64,000 nucleotides of DNA from Pseudomonas brassicacearum (GCF_009601685.2 NZ_CP045701.2:744001-808000); one strand, 5' to 3'; shown: positions 16,201 to 29,122, counted from the stretch's first letter. Translations and numbers: made by a program. The notes: a model not told the origin generated them from the letters alone.

Positions 16201-18263
16201 CTTCGATTCATCAGGGCGACCTTTTGCAGAAGGCGATCGGGGCGACGCCACTGAGCCGCGACGCGCTGGCCAGGCGTTTGAAGATGCAGCCGTCAAAGCC
16301 GTCCTTCAAGTCGCCGATGCGGCTGGTCTCGGGCGAGCTCGGCTATCCCATGAGTGGCATACGGGAACGTTTGGGCCTGGGCCGGTCGCCGGAGCTGCGG
16401 GTGTTGGATCTGTACCCGGACTATACGGTCGAGCAGGTCCAGACCTTGTTGCGGTCCCTGGGAGATGACGCCGTTGCGGAGCTCAAGCGGCGTAAAGTCG
16501 AATTGGAAACGCTGCGTCGGGATCTGGACCGCTGGGCCGGTCTTCCCCTGGTGCTGGATATCGGTGGGGATCGTGTCGTGCGGGTGCCGCAGGCCGTCAG
16601 GCAAGGCGTGGCTGAACGCATCAAGCGGTGCTGGAGGCGTCAGTCCACCATGGCGGTGACGGTGGACGGAACCCGGGCCGGATATGTGCTTGACTTGGGC
16701 GGACAGGACGTAGGTACGCTGCCAACCCTGACGGCTGACTTCAGCCATGTGGCCTCGCTGAATCTTCGGGACATGAACTTGTCACCGCTGTCTTGCGACC
16801 GCTTCCTCCAAGGGTTTTCCTCTGTTCGTTGGTTGGACATGACCAACAACCGGTTGACCGATCTCCCCGAATCGCTGGGGAGTATGAATGGTTTGACCCG
16901 GCTGCAATTGAGGGCGAATCAGATCAGGCTGACACCCCGCAGCATCCGGATCCTGGAGGAACGTGTCAGCCTCAAGATCCTCGTCCTGGACAATAATCCG
17001 CTAGGCCGGTTGCCGGACTTCAGCAGCCTGGTTGATTTACGGGGACTGAGCCTTAGGGGCGCGTGGATCGACACGTGGCCGACAGGGTTGCGCGATCAGC
17101 CGCTGGAGCAAATCGATTTGCGCGGCAACTTACTGACCGATGTGCCGGCAGAGCTGACCGATCCGCCGGCTGAGCGCGCTCATGCCACGGCACGTCTCAA
17201 TGGCGTGACGTTGCTTCAAGGCAACCCGCTGAGCGAGGCGACCCAGCAGCGCTTGCGTGAATACTGGGCGAATCTTTTGCTGTCGCATCCCGAGTGGGTG
17301 GCCTTGCGTTGGCCCGGTGCGTTTGAAGCGGTCGAGGTACAGGGCCCCTCCACGGTGCAGCAATGGTTGCGAGACGTGCCCAGGGAACAGTTGCCGGACA
17401 AAACCACCTTGTGGCAAAACCTGGAGGCTGAAGCGAGTTCCGCGGAGTTTTTCCAGCTGCTGAATCGGTTGGCCGAGTCCTACCAGGGGGCGGAGCATTA
17501 TTCCGACCTGCAGGCGCGTGTCTGGCAGATGCTCGAGGCGGCCGGTGCGTCCACCGAGTTGCGTCGAGAACTGTTCGACCTGGCCGGTGCCCCGGCGTGT
17601 GAAGATCGCGCCGCGTTGTCCTTCAGCTATTTGGAAATCCGTTTGATGATTCACAACGCCAAGGCGCTGTCGGCCGGGGAGCACGAGAGTGCGACGTTGA
17701 TCCGCCTGGCCAAGGGGTTGTTTCACCTCGATGAAGTGGAGAGCATTGCCCTGCAGGATATCCAACAGCGGCGTGACGCGATCAACGCCCGTCAGGATCT
17801 CACCGCTGCGCAAAAGAACCGGCAGATCAGGCAGATCGAGGAAGTGGAGGTGCGCCTGGCCTACCGTGTCGGTCTCAAGGATCGATTGGCGCTGCCGGGG
17901 CAACCGGAGGGCGGGCGTTTCATTCAGATGGCCGGTGTCACGCCGGACATGCTCGAGGCGGCGGCAACCCGGGTCCTGGCATTGGACGATTCCCCCAGGG
18001 AGCTACAGGCGCTGGTCGGTCGGGATTTCTGGATCGAGTACGTCAAGCAACAGCACCGGGCATCGTTCCAGGCGCTCACTGACACACTCATCGCCAACCA
18101 ACTCGAGCTGGATGAGGCGAGCGCGGCCGGAAACCTGGAGGAGGCTGACTATGTCCATCAATCCGAGGCGCTGGGCTTGCAGCACAAGGTCAAGGAAGCG
18201 GAACTGATCCAGTCGTTGACCAAAGAAGAGCTGGACGCGCAGGTGGAAAGCACGGACCTGTAA
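13212..18263 (+). CDS. giant toxin-like protein: dermonecrotic-type N-terminus, LRRs and NEL E3 ubiquitin ligase
   Basis: A 1683-aa protein. Residues 1 to about 450 and beyond resemble the dermonecrotic-toxin-type N-terminal module common in Pseudomonas (DUF6543 type, from recollection). Hydrophobic segments near 453-475 and 499-517 could insert in a membrane. LRRs span about 1170-1337 (LNLRDMNL, WLDMTNNRLTDLPESLG, LQLRANQI, LVLDNNPLGRLP). The C-terminus matches the NEL domain of IpaH/SspH ligases, with the catalytic Cys at C1463 in CEDR. NEL ligases ubiquitinate host proteins and are used by bacteria against eukaryotes. No secretion genes, hrp box or immunity gene adjoin it, so the delivery route is unknown. 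Confidence 0.85.
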   Translation: MPIPPNEAIAASPSNPAGVHDDLLKSRIPACYTQASTLRQVALSKHQLEIPDWYAKAAPETRTELKRSHERYCAVLSQIDNTLGSVQDIRTFAEPLLSQAIENTFRRTLNVREVYLARKFAVKTRTDLGSNLLHRLTGEAFDTIEYRGSSLLEAALANFEPDEERKLDCDDCHFITTTPVSSDGTLNHTLQSVREGALPIAPQAFIKLCRELDLGRRYQEHLKAILQPSNDRGRNELDRQLREHHRQSLAISIEIARSKSDIRQDTYQMLLQLVGGQSGIKLDGRSVTVASLKIFDVELIGPLLIGPEREHSNRVERVVAYIPDDPEHPVKEYASSAEFMVELRRRLHGLQYRRFFSRFVPLREQGAFFERFNRLYQPSSQTDQQADFPLASQLRNLPMETLLIRDALWEKLRREQVGKILTDARAAAVPTGDEDQKARQARLDSWENTVIDVLNMAAFIVPGLGPVMMTVWAVQMLDEAVEGIEAFERGETQEMWAHFSSLALNVVFAAAGAKVLPHVVPSDTVAQMEPVTLANGESRLWRPDLRAYRSDREPPAASVPDARGLYRVDGRDVVSLDGDHYEVQQEPTTQRYRVRHPSRGPQAYQPELMHNGSGAWRHELEQPRSWEGSTLMRRLGHLVRDFSDAELEQIRTASGTSEAVLRRMHVEGEPMPALLADTIKRFGLCRQVDTFIGQLRSEDPEQFEQADPMTQLHLLAGYGPWPKGLRLKVVDGAGKTRWEYTRPSQTAGGDRDVVLAETKIRTPHVLKNLIESVDVVGGDLLAGTSPAIPKNAIDARVRQLRKNLVALVERNKVQLLNDHYARTDVASDPRAALIKFRFPSVPAAAVEQLVACASPTEQQQMAAWNFADAAQTKPIPLRIVEELRDYQKALRLNRAYEGLYQQALATVDTPRLALATLETLPGWNDSVRIELREEDVSGALIDSIGSPDASQTKVVVKDGERYMAFDDKGNDLSLWDSLYVALQHALPDAERQAMGRPSIHQGDLLQKAIGATPLSRDALARRLKMQPSKPSFKSPMRLVSGELGYPMSGIRERLGLGRSPELRVLDLYPDYTVEQVQTLLRSLGDDAVAELKRRKVELETLRRDLDRWAGLPLVLDIGGDRVVRVPQAVRQGVAERIKRCWRRQSTMAVTVDGTRAGYVLDLGGQDVGTLPTLTADFSHVASLNLRDMNLSPLSCDRFLQGFSSVRWLDMTNNRLTDLPESLGSMNGLTRLQLRANQIRLTPRSIRILEERVSLKILVLDNNPLGRLPDFSSLVDLRGLSLRGAWIDTWPTGLRDQPLEQIDLRGNLLTDVPAELTDPPAERAHATARLNGVTLLQGNPLSEATQQRLREYWANLLLSHPEWVALRWPGAFEAVEVQGPSTVQQWLRDVPREQLPDKTTLWQNLEAEASSAEFFQLLNRLAESYQGAEHYSDLQARVWQMLEAAGASTELRRELFDLAGAPACEDRAALSFSYLEIRLMIHNAKALSAGEHESATLIRLAKGLFHLDEVESIALQDIQQRRDAINARQDLTAAQKNRQIRQIEEVEVRLAYRVGLKDRLALPGQPEGGRFIQMAGVTPDMLEAAATRVLALDDSPRELQALVGRDFWIEYVKQQHRASFQALTDTLIANQLELDEASAAGNLEEADYVHQSEALGLQHKVKEAELIQSLTKEELDAQVESTDL

Positions 18264-18279
18264 GACGACTCCGAAAAAA

Positions 18280-18364
18280 TGTGGGAGCGAGCTTGCTCGC
18301 GATGGCGGCGGCACATTCAACACGTATGCAAGCTGAACCACCGCTATCGAGCAAGCTCCCACAC
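18280..18364. repeat. REP doublet
   Basis: REP at 18280-18303 and a degenerate inverted partner at 18344-18364, between convergent genes. Confidence 0.75.
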
Positions 18365-18368
18365 AGGA

Positions 18369-20069
<1,701 letters not shown>

Positions 20070-20118
20070 GTGCTCGCCTTGAAACTCAATTGACTGTTGG
20101 ACCGCTCGCATAGCTCGC

Positions 20119-20196
20119 TATCGCAGCCTTCGGCAGCTCCTACAGGGGAAATGTGTACACCTGTAGGAGCTGCCGAAGGCTGCGATCTTTTGATCT

Positions 20197-20198
<2 letters not shown>
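20119..20198. repeat. inverted repeat family in the ureB-ureC gap
   Basis: TCGCAGCCTTCGGCAGCTCCTAC and its inverted copy form a compact hairpin between ureB and ureC. It may attenuate or stabilise the polycistronic message. Confidence 0.75.
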
Positions 20199-21576
<1,378 letters not shown>

Positions 21577-21585
21577 GCCGCGGCC

Positions 21586-21888
21586 TCAGGCGATGGGTTG
21601 GTGGACGGTGACCAGTTTGGTGCCGTCGGGAAACGTCGCTTCGACCTGGATTTCCGGGATCATTTCCGGGATGCCTTCCATCACCTGCTCGCGACTGAGC
21701 AGCGTGGTGCCGTAATGCATCAGCTCGGCCACGGTCTGGCCGTCACGGGCGCCTTCGAGCAAGGCCGCGGAAATATAGGCCATGGCTTCCGGGTAGTTGA
21801 GCTTCAAGCCACGGGCCAACCGTCGTTCGGCGACGAGGCCGGCGGTGAAGATCAGCAGCTTGTCTTTTTCGCGTGGGGTCAGGTCCAT
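21586..21888 (-). CDS. ureA: urease subunit gamma
   Basis: A 100-aa structural subunit. [34 protein letters not shown] and [20 protein letters not shown] are family hallmarks. The ATG at 21888 gives the canonical length; the upstream in-frame extension runs into tandem repeats. First structural subunit of the operon, followed by the two GNAT genes. Confidence 0.96.
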   Translation of the reverse strand: MDLTPREKDKLLIFTAGLVAERRLARGLKLNYPEAMAYISAALLEGARDGQTVAELMHYGTTLLSREQVMEGIPEMIPEIQVEATFPDGTKLVTVHQPIA

Positions 21889-21960
21889 GTGCAATCCATA
21901 AGGGCAGATAAAAAAATTCGCTGTAAATAAACCCATTTCCCTGTGGGGGCGGGCCAGGGG

Positions 21961-22016
21961 AAGCAAAGCCTGTGAAAGCAAAGCCTGTGAAAGCAAAGCC
22001 TGTGAAAGCAAACCTG
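21961..22016. repeat. short tandem repeats before ureA
   Basis: Four near-identical 15-bp units of the form GTGAAAGCAAAGCCT abut the REP doublet upstream of ureA. They look like slippage products of the REP edge (TGTGGGAGCAAAGC). Confidence 0.85.
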
Positions 22017-22105
22017 TGGGAGCAACGCTTGCTCGCGATAGCCGCGCCTCGGTCGATCAGAAGGACCGCGTTATCGTTCATCGCGAGCAAGCGTTGCTCC
22101 CACAG
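22014..22105. repeat. REPIN between ureD and ureA
   Basis: REP - spacer - inverted REP, about 92 bp. It is nearly identical to the copy at 23772-23862, including the spacer core ATCAGAAGGACCGCGTT. Confidence 0.85.
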
Positions 22106-22154
22106 AAATTCATTGCTTCGACTTGCATGGTATCGCTCCCACAGAAAAGCAAAT

Positions 22155-22997
22155 TCAGGTACTCCAGATTCTCGGTGGCAGGGCCTCTCGTCCAAGCAAC
22201 GCAGGCCTGAGCAAACGCCACAATTCAATCAACCACCCCCGCGCCAGCAGCGCCTCGCTCGCCAGGCAGCGGGCCACGACCAGGCCGGGTAATTGGGTCA
22301 GGTCGCCACGTACGTCATGGCCCAGGGATCGGCATCGCGCCAGCAGCTCGCTGTCGATCTCGCCGGTCACCAACAACGTGGCAAACACCGGATCGCCGCC
22401 CAGCCCGATGGGTGAATCGAGCAACCCATCACCGCCCACAATGCGCTGGCGCTCGTGCCACAGCAACTGGCCGTCGCGCCGAATGTCCAGGCGTGACTGG
22501 AAGTGCCCCAGGTCGAACCGCTCGCCGCTGGCCGGTCGGCCGAGGGCAACCATGTCCCAGTAGAACAGGCGCCCGTCGCCCTGCAGGTCGATGCAGGTGC
22601 TGAGTTCGGCCTGGGCCGCGCTGAAGACGATGGTTTCCTGGGGCAGCCATTCCAGGGTCGCGCCGGGGGCCACGCTCAGGGTCAACTGCTGGTACGCAGG
22701 GCCTGCGGCGCGATACCACTTGGCCGCGCCGGGGCTGGTCAACTGCGCCCAGGCACCCGGGCCGACGTCGGCCGAGATGTCCAGTCGGTCACCGCCGGCA
22801 ATCCCGCCGGGCGGGTGGACGATGATGTGCTGGCACACCTCGGGGCCTTCGGCATACAGGTGCTTCTGCACCCGCAGCGGGCCTTTATGACGGCGCTGTA
22901 CCGGGCGTGTGCACTCGCCGAAGCGGGCGTAACCCAAGTCCAGCTCGGCGTGCCAGCTGGGGGTGAACAGGGCGGATGGCGAAACAGGTAGATTCAT
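22155..22997 (-). CDS. ureD: urease accessory protein UreD
   Basis: A 280-aa maturation scaffold that with UreF and UreG loads nickel into apo-urease. Family motifs include [22 protein letters not shown] and [10 protein letters not shown]. It starts 31 bp after the urtE stop, linking the urea importer to urease. ureE, ureF and ureG must lie elsewhere. Confidence 0.95.
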   Translation of the reverse strand: MNLPVSPSALFTPSWHAELDLGYARFGECTRPVQRRHKGPLRVQKHLYAEGPEVCQHIIVHPPGGIAGGDRLDISADVGPGAWAQLTSPGAAKWYRAAGPAYQQLTLSVAPGATLEWLPQETIVFSAAQAELSTCIDLQGDGRLFYWDMVALGRPASGERFDLGHFQSRLDIRRDGQLLWHERQRIVGGDGLLDSPIGLGGDPVFATLLVTGEIDSELLARCRSLGHDVRGDLTQLPGLVVARCLASEALLARGWLIELWRLLRPALLGREALPPRIWST

Positions 22998-23028
22998 GAT
23001 TTTCTGATTATCGTCAGGACGCTACAGA

Positions 23029-23727
23029 CTAGATCGTAACCAGCCCGCGCACACCCTCGGCTTCCATGTTTTCTCCGCGCCCCTGCTGCACGATCTCGCC
23101 CCGGGACATCACCAGGTACTGATCGGCCAGCTCGGCGGCGAAGTCGTAGAACTGCTCCACCAGCAAAATTGCCATGTCGCCCCGGGCCGCCAGTTTCTTG
23201 ATGACCACGCCGATCTCCTTGATCACCGACGGTTGGATGCCTTCGGTGGGCTCGTCGAGAATCAGCAGGCGCGGACGGCTGGCCAGGGCCCGGCCAATGG
23301 CGAGTTGCTGTTGCTGGCCGCCGGACAGGTCGCCGCCACGGCGCTGTTTCATTTGCAGCAGCACCGGGAACAATTCGTAGATAAACGCCGGCACCTCCTT
23401 GGCTTCGGAGCCGGGAAAGCGCGACAGGCCCATCAGCAGGTTTTCTTCCACCGTCAGCCGCCCGAAAATCTCCCGGCCCTGGGGCACGTAGGCAATGCCG
23501 GCATGCACCCGTTGGTGTGGCTTGAAGGTGGTGATGGCTTTGCCTTCCCAATTCACCACGCCTTCCTTGGCTGGCAACAGACCCATCAGGCATTTGAGCA
23601 GGGTGGTCTTGCCCACGCCGTTGCGCCCCAGCAGGCAGGTCACCTCGCCGACCTTGGCGTCGAACGACAGGCCGCGCAGGATGTGGCTACCGCCGTAGTA
23701 CTGGTGCAGTTTGTCGACTTGCAGCAT
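23029..23727 (-). CDS. urtE: urea ABC transporter ATP-binding subunit UrtE
   Basis: A 232-aa ABC ATPase of the branched-chain amino-acid (LivF) type. Walker A is GRNGVGKT, the signature LSGGQQQQLAIGRAL and Walker B LLILDEPTEGIQP. The run PSVIKEIGVVI matches UrtE proteins. It partners UrtD to power urea uptake. It is separated from urtD by a REPIN, unusual within an otherwise tight operon. Confidence 0.95.
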   Translation of the reverse strand: MLQVDKLHQYYGGSHILRGLSFDAKVGEVTCLLGRNGVGKTTLLKCLMGLLPAKEGVVNWEGKAITTFKPHQRVHAGIAYVPQGREIFGRLTVEENLLMGLSRFPGSEAKEVPAFIYELFPVLLQMKQRRGGDLSGGQQQQLAIGRALASRPRLLILDEPTEGIQPSVIKEIGVVIKKLAARGDMAILLVEQFYDFAAELADQYLVMSRGEIVQQGRGENMEAEGVRGLVTI

Positions 23728-23771
23728 GTCTTGAATCCCCCCTCAAGTCCCCTGTGGAAGTAATGGCTTTC

Positions 23772-23862
23772 TGTGGGAGCAAAGCTTGCTCGCGATAACA
23801 GCACCTCGGTCTATCAGAAGGACCGCGTTTTCGTTCATCGCGAGCAAGCTTTGCTCCCACAG
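23772..23862. repeat. REPIN between urtD and urtE
   Basis: Inverted REP pair with a spacer almost identical to 22014-22105. The inner arms differ by compensating changes (AAAGCTT/AAGCTTT versus AACGCTT/AAGCGTT). Confidence 0.85.
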
Positions 23863-23895
23863 GCGCGCTCCCACAGGGGGAGTGTGTTTGCAGGT

Positions 23896-24773
<878 letters not shown>

Positions 24774-24777
<4 letters not shown>

Positions 24778-25850
24778 TCGCCCCTTTTCTTCAGCAGCCC
24801 GATCACACCCTTGGGCAGATACAAGGTCACGACGATGAACAGTGCGCCAAGGAAGAACAGCCAATATTCGGGAAACGCCACGGTGAACCAGCTCTTCATG
24901 CCATTGACCACGCCGGCACCCAGCAACGGCCCGATCAGCGTGCCACGCCCGCCAAGGGCGACCCACACGGCGGCCTCGATGGAGTTGGTCGGCGACATTT
25001 CGCTGGGGTTGATGATGCCCACCTGCGGCACGTACAACGCCCCGGCCAGGCCGCACAACACCGCGCTCAATACCCAGACGAACAGCTTGAAACCACGGGG
25101 ATCGTAGCCGCAGAACATCAGGCGGTTTTCCGCGTCACGCAGGGCGGTCAGTACTCGGCCGAACTTGCTGCGGGCCAGGCGCCAGCCGATGAACAGGCTC
25201 GCCACCAGCAACACCACCGTGGCCAAAAACAGCACCGCCCGGGTGCCCGGCTCAGTGATGCCAAAGCCCAGGATCGAACGGAAATTGGTGAAGCCGTTGT
25301 TGCCGCCAAACCCGGTTTCGTTGCGGAAAAACAGGAGCATCCCGGCGAAGGTCAGGGCCTGGGTCATGATCGAGAAGTACACACCCTTGATCCGCGAGCG
25401 GAACGCGAAAAAGCCGAACACCAGCGCCAGCAAACCGGGCGCCAGTATCACCAGGCACATGGCCCAGAGGAAACTGTCGGTGCCGGCCCAGTACCAGGGC
25501 AGCTCGTTCCACGACAAGAAAGTCATGAACGCCGGCAAGCCATCGCCGGCGGCCTGGCGCATCAAGTACATCCCCATGGCGTAGCCGCCCAGGGCGAAGA
25601 ACAGGCCGTGCCCCAGGGAGAGCAAACCGGCATAGCCCCAGACCAGGTCCAGCGCCAGGGCGACGATGGCGTAGCAGAGAATCTTGCCCACCAGGGTCAG
25701 GGTATACGCCGAGACGTGCAGCGGATGGTCCGCTGCCAGCAGCGACAGCAACGGCAGGCTCAGCAGCACTGCCAGGATCACCGCGCCGACGACGAGGGTG
25801 ACTTTGGGACCGGCCTTTTGCGTGGCCGTGAGCATCAGGGGCTGGTTCAT
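24774..25850 (-). CDS. urtC: urea ABC transporter permease UrtC
   Basis: A 358-aa LivM-type inner-membrane permease with about ten hydrophobic helices. The family segment WGYAGLLSLGHGLFFALGGY and the C-terminal coupling region VALGGRGTLIGPLLGAGVVN are clear. It overlaps urtB upstream and urtD downstream by a few bases. It forms the channel with UrtB. Confidence 0.95.
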
Positions 25851-27346
25851 CAGTCGATTACCCGTCCTTTGAGCGCGAAGAGGCCTTGCGGACGCTTCTG
25901 GATGAACAGGATGATCAGCGCGAGGATCAGGATCTTGCCGAGCACGGCGCCGATCTGCGGTTCGAGGATCTTGTTGGCGATGCCCAGGCCGAACGCGGCG
26001 AACACGCTACCGGCCAACTGGCCGACGCCGCCGAGCACCACCACCAGGAACGAGTCGATGATGTAGCTCTGGCCCAGGTCCGGACCGACGTTGCCGATCT
26101 GGCTCAGGGCCACGCCACCGAGCCCGGCGATGCCCGAGCCGAGGCCGAAGGCAAGCATGTCCACCCGGCCGGTGGGCACGCCGCAGCAGGCGGCCATGTT
26201 GCGGTTCTGGGTCACGGCGCGCACGTTCAGGCCCAGGCGCGTCTTGTTCAAAAGCAGCCAAGTCAACACCACCACGAACAGCGCGAAGGCAATGATCACG
26301 ATGCGGTTGTACGGCAGCACCAGGTTCGGCAACACCTGGATCCCGCCCGACAACCAGGCCGGGTTGGCGACTTCGACGTTCTGCGCACCGAACAGCAGGC
26401 GCACCAGTTGGATCAACATCAGGCTGATGCCCCAGGTGGCGAGCAGGGTTTCCAACGGGCGCCCATAGAGGTGGCGAATGACCGTGCGCTCCAGGGCCAT
26501 GCCGATGACGGCGGTGATGAAAAACGCCACCGGCAGGGCGATCAGCGGATAGAACTCGATGGCGTTCGGGGCGAAGCGCTGGAACAGCAACTGCACCACG
26601 TAGGTGGAATAGGCGCCCAACATGAGCATCTCGCCATGGGCCATGTTGATCACCCCCAGCAGGCCGAAGGTGATGGCCAGGCCGAGGGCGGCGAGCAGCA
26701 GGATCGAACCCAGGGACATGCCGCTGAAGGCTTGGCCCAGCAACTCGCCCACCAGGAGTTTGCGTTTGACCTGGCTGAGGCTGGTTTCGGCCGCGGTGCG
26801 CACAGCGGCATCGGTTTCGACGCCGGGTTCGAGCAAACCTTCCAGGCGGGTGCGGGCCAGTGGATCGCCGGTTTCCCCCAGCAGGCGGACGGCGGCCAGG
26901 CGCACGTTCGGGTTGGTGTCCACCAGTTGCAGGTTCGCCAGGGCCAGGCTCAGGGCGGCATGCACGTCTTCGTCTTGCTCGCCGGCCAGTTGCCGGTCGA
27001 GAAAGGCCAGTTGGGCCGGGCGGGCGCTTTTTTGCAGTTGCTGGGCGGCGGCCAGGCGCACATTGGCGTCGGCGGCGAGCAGTTGATGACTGGCCAGGGC
27101 GGTTTCGATCAGCCCTCGCAAGCGATTGTTCAGACGCAGGGTCTTGGGCTGGCCGTCGACGGTCAACTGGCCTTGTTGCAAGGCGTTGATCAGTTCGACA
27201 CGCTCAGGTTCCGGTTGCGCGGCCCAGGATTGCAGGAGTTTGGCCTGCTGGGTCGGGTTGGCGGCGACGAAGTCTTCGGCGTCGCCGGCGTGGGCGGCCA
27301 TTGGTAGCAGCAAACATGCTAGGAGGAACAAACGATAAAGGGACAT
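25850..27346 (-). CDS. urtB: urea ABC transporter permease UrtB
   Basis: A 498-aa permease. A signal peptide (ending AAHAGDA) is followed by about 190 residues of HEAT-like periplasmic helices (repeated ADANVRLAAAQQL-type units) unique to UrtB. A LivH-type membrane domain follows with TFGLLGVINMAHGEMLMLGAY. The ATG at 27346 (MSLYRLFLLACLLLP) is preferred to the longer ORF, which begins in a REP element. Confidence 0.95.
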   Translation of the reverse strand: MSLYRLFLLACLLLPMAAHAGDAEDFVAANPTQQAKLLQSWAAQPEPERVELINALQQGQLTVDGQPKTLRLNNRLRGLIETALASHQLLAADANVRLAAAQQLQKSARPAQLAFLDRQLAGEQDEDVHAALSLALANLQLVDTNPNVRLAAVRLLGETGDPLARTRLEGLLEPGVETDAAVRTAAETSLSQVKRKLLVGELLGQAFSGMSLGSILLLAALGLAITFGLLGVINMAHGEMLMLGAYSTYVVQLLFQRFAPNAIEFYPLIALPVAFFITAVIGMALERTVIRHLYGRPLETLLATWGISLMLIQLVRLLFGAQNVEVANPAWLSGGIQVLPNLVLPYNRIVIIAFALFVVVLTWLLLNKTRLGLNVRAVTQNRNMAACCGVPTGRVDMLAFGLGSGIAGLGGVALSQIGNVGPDLGQSYIIDSFLVVVLGGVGQLAGSVFAAFGLGIANKILEPQIGAVLGKILILALIILFIQKRPQGLFALKGRVID

Positions 27347-27375
27347 AGCTACGTCCTGTAAGGCGACGACGGACC

Positions 27376-27450
27376 CTGTGGGAGCAAAGCTTGCTCGCGA
27401 TGACGGTGTGTCTGGATGACCGCGATCGCGAGCAAGCTTTGCTCCCACAG
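27376..27450. repeat. REPIN between urtA and urtB
   Basis: Short REP - REP inverted pair (about 75 bp) with a spacer unlike the other two in this operon. Confidence 0.85.
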
Positions 27451-27472
27451 AGTTAGGGGCTTGTTCCCAGGC

Positions 27473-28738
27473 TCAGTTGCTCTTCACCGCATAGTCAGGC
27501 TTCTTGTCGTTGCCTTCGATGAACGGGCTCCACGGTTGGGCGCGGATCGGGCCTTCGGTCTGCCAGACCACGTTGAACTGACCGTCGGCCTGGATCTCGC
27601 CGATCATCACCGGCTTGTGCAGGTGGTGGTTGGTCTTGTCCATGGTCAGGGTGTAGCCCGACGGTGCGTCGAAGGTCTGGCCGGCCAGGGCTTCGCGGAC
27701 TTTGTCGACGTCGGTGGACTTGGCTTTTTCCACTGCTTGCGCCCACATATGGATGCCGACGTAAGTGGCTTCCATCGGGTCGTTGGTCACTGCTTTGTCG
27801 GCGCCTGGCAGGTTCTTGGCCTTGGCGTAGGCTTTCCAGGAATCGACGAATTTCTTGTTCGCCGGGTTATCCACGGATTCGAAGTAGTTCCACGCCGCCA
27901 GGTTGCCTACCAGTGGCTTGGTGTCGATGCCGCGCAGTTCCTCTTCGCCCACCGAGAACGCCACGACCGGTACGTCGGTGGCTTTGAGGCCCTGGTTCGC
28001 CAGTTCTTTATAGAACGGCACGTTGGAGTCGCCGTTGACCGTGGAAATGACCGCGGTCTTGCCGCCGGCCGAGAATTTTTTGATGTTGGCCACGATGGTC
28101 TGGTAATCGCTGTGGCCGAACGGGGTGTAGACCTCTTCGATGTCCTTGTCCGCCACACCTTTGGAGTGCAGGAACGAGCGCAGGATCTTGTTGGTGGTGC
28201 GCGGGTAGACGTAGTCGGTGCCCAACAGGAAGTAGCGCTTGGCACTGCCGCCTTCTTCGCTCATCAGGTATTCCACCGCCGGAATCGCCTGTTGGTTCGG
28301 CGCCGCACCGGTGTAGAACACGTTTGGCGACATCTCTTCACCTTCGTATTGCACCGGGTAGAACAGCAGCCCGTTGAGTTCTTCGAACACCGGCAACACG
28401 GATTTACGCGACACCGACGTCCAGCAGCCGAAGACCACGGCGACCTTGTCCTGGGTCAGCAACTGGCGGCCCTTTTCGGCGAACAGCGGCCAGTTCGACG
28501 CCGGGTCCACGACCACCGCTTCAAGCTGCTTGCCGTTCACACCACCCTTGGCGTTGATCTCATCAATGGTCATCAACGCCATGTCCTTGAGGGACGTCTC
28601 GGAGATCGCCATGGTGCCGGACAGCGAATGCAGGATGCCGACCTTGATGGTCTCGGCGGCTTGGACGGTCCAGGCCATGCCCATCGCGGCAATGCTTGCC
28701 GAGAGTGTAAAAGCCTTGATCAAGCTACGACGCTTCAT
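27473..28738 (-). CDS. urtA: urea ABC transporter substrate-binding protein UrtA
   Basis: A 421-aa periplasmic binding protein that captures urea (or short amides) for UrtBC. The Tat-like/Sec N-terminus MKRRSLIKAFTLSASIAAMG ends at VQAAETIKVGILHSLSGTM. FGCWTSVSRKSVLPVFEELNGLLFYPVQYEG and GTDYVYPRTTNKI are UrtA hallmarks. It is the first gene of the urt-ure operon. A sigma-54 promoter lies about 65-80 bp upstream. Confidence 0.96.
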   Translation of the reverse strand: MKRRSLIKAFTLSASIAAMGMAWTVQAAETIKVGILHSLSGTMAISETSLKDMALMTIDEINAKGGVNGKQLEAVVVDPASNWPLFAEKGRQLLTQDKVAVVFGCWTSVSRKSVLPVFEELNGLLFYPVQYEGEEMSPNVFYTGAAPNQQAIPAVEYLMSEEGGSAKRYFLLGTDYVYPRTTNKILRSFLHSKGVADKDIEEVYTPFGHSDYQTIVANIKKFSAGGKTAVISTVNGDSNVPFYKELANQGLKATDVPVVAFSVGEEELRGIDTKPLVGNLAAWNYFESVDNPANKKFVDSWKAYAKAKNLPGADKAVTNDPMEATYVGIHMWAQAVEKAKSTDVDKVREALAGQTFDAPSGYTLTMDKTNHHLHKPVMIGEIQADGQFNVVWQTEGPIRAQPWSPFIEGNDKKPDYAVKSN

Positions 28739-28801
28739 TGTGCGATCTCCGTGGTCTTTTGAGTTTTTTCGAGGGCAGATGCAAACGCTGAAAGCGCTTT
28801 T

Positions 28802-28816
28802 GCAAGGGGTGTGCCC
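28802..28816 (-). promoter_or_regulatory. sigma-54 promoter of urtA
   Basis: On the minus strand GGGCACACCCCTTGC has the GG-N10-GC spacing. The predicted start is near 28790, leaving a leader of about 52 nt before the urtA ATG. It fits nitrogen-limitation control of urea uptake. Confidence 0.75.
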
Positions 28817-28866
28817 GGTTGGGGGAAGGCCAGGAAACACGGGAGTAGCGCACAGGGGGAGCAGAG

Positions 28867-28925
28867 CAGTGCACCATGAGCGAACGCGTCATGGGGGCTG
28901 GTGCGAAGGGGTGCGCCACATTGGG
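28867..28925 (-). promoter_or_regulatory. NtrC-like half-sites upstream of urtA
   Basis: Several GCACC/GGTGC half-sites (TGCACCAT near 28870, CTGGTGCG near 28898, GGTGCGCC near 28909) cluster 80-135 bp upstream of the predicted sigma-54 start. This is normal enhancer distance for NtrC. Confidence 0.5.
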
Positions 28926-28959
28926 GCGAGAGAGTTGCAAGTCGGTTACAGTTCAATTG

Positions 28960-29122
28960 TGGCGAGGGGATTTTATCCCCGCTGGCCGTAGGAGCTGTCG
29001 AGCGAAGCGAGGCTGCGATCTTGTCCCAGGCAATTGAGTCGCGAACGAAAGCTCAAGATCAAAAGATCGCAGCCTTCGGCAGATCCTACAGAGTCCAGCG
29101 GGGATAAATCCCCTCGCCACAG
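28960..29122. repeat. nested inverted repeats downstream of the ABC importer
   Basis: An outer pair (GTGGCGAGGGGATTTTATCC and its counterpart ending CCCTCGCCAC) surrounds an inner GTAGGAGCTG-type inverted repeat (28987-29090). Each belongs to a family seen elsewhere in the window. Confidence 0.75.

Noticed and set aside
25886..27307. A 473-codon plus-strand ORF opposite urtB
   Set aside because: Antisense shadow; the minus-strand frame encodes clear UrtB.
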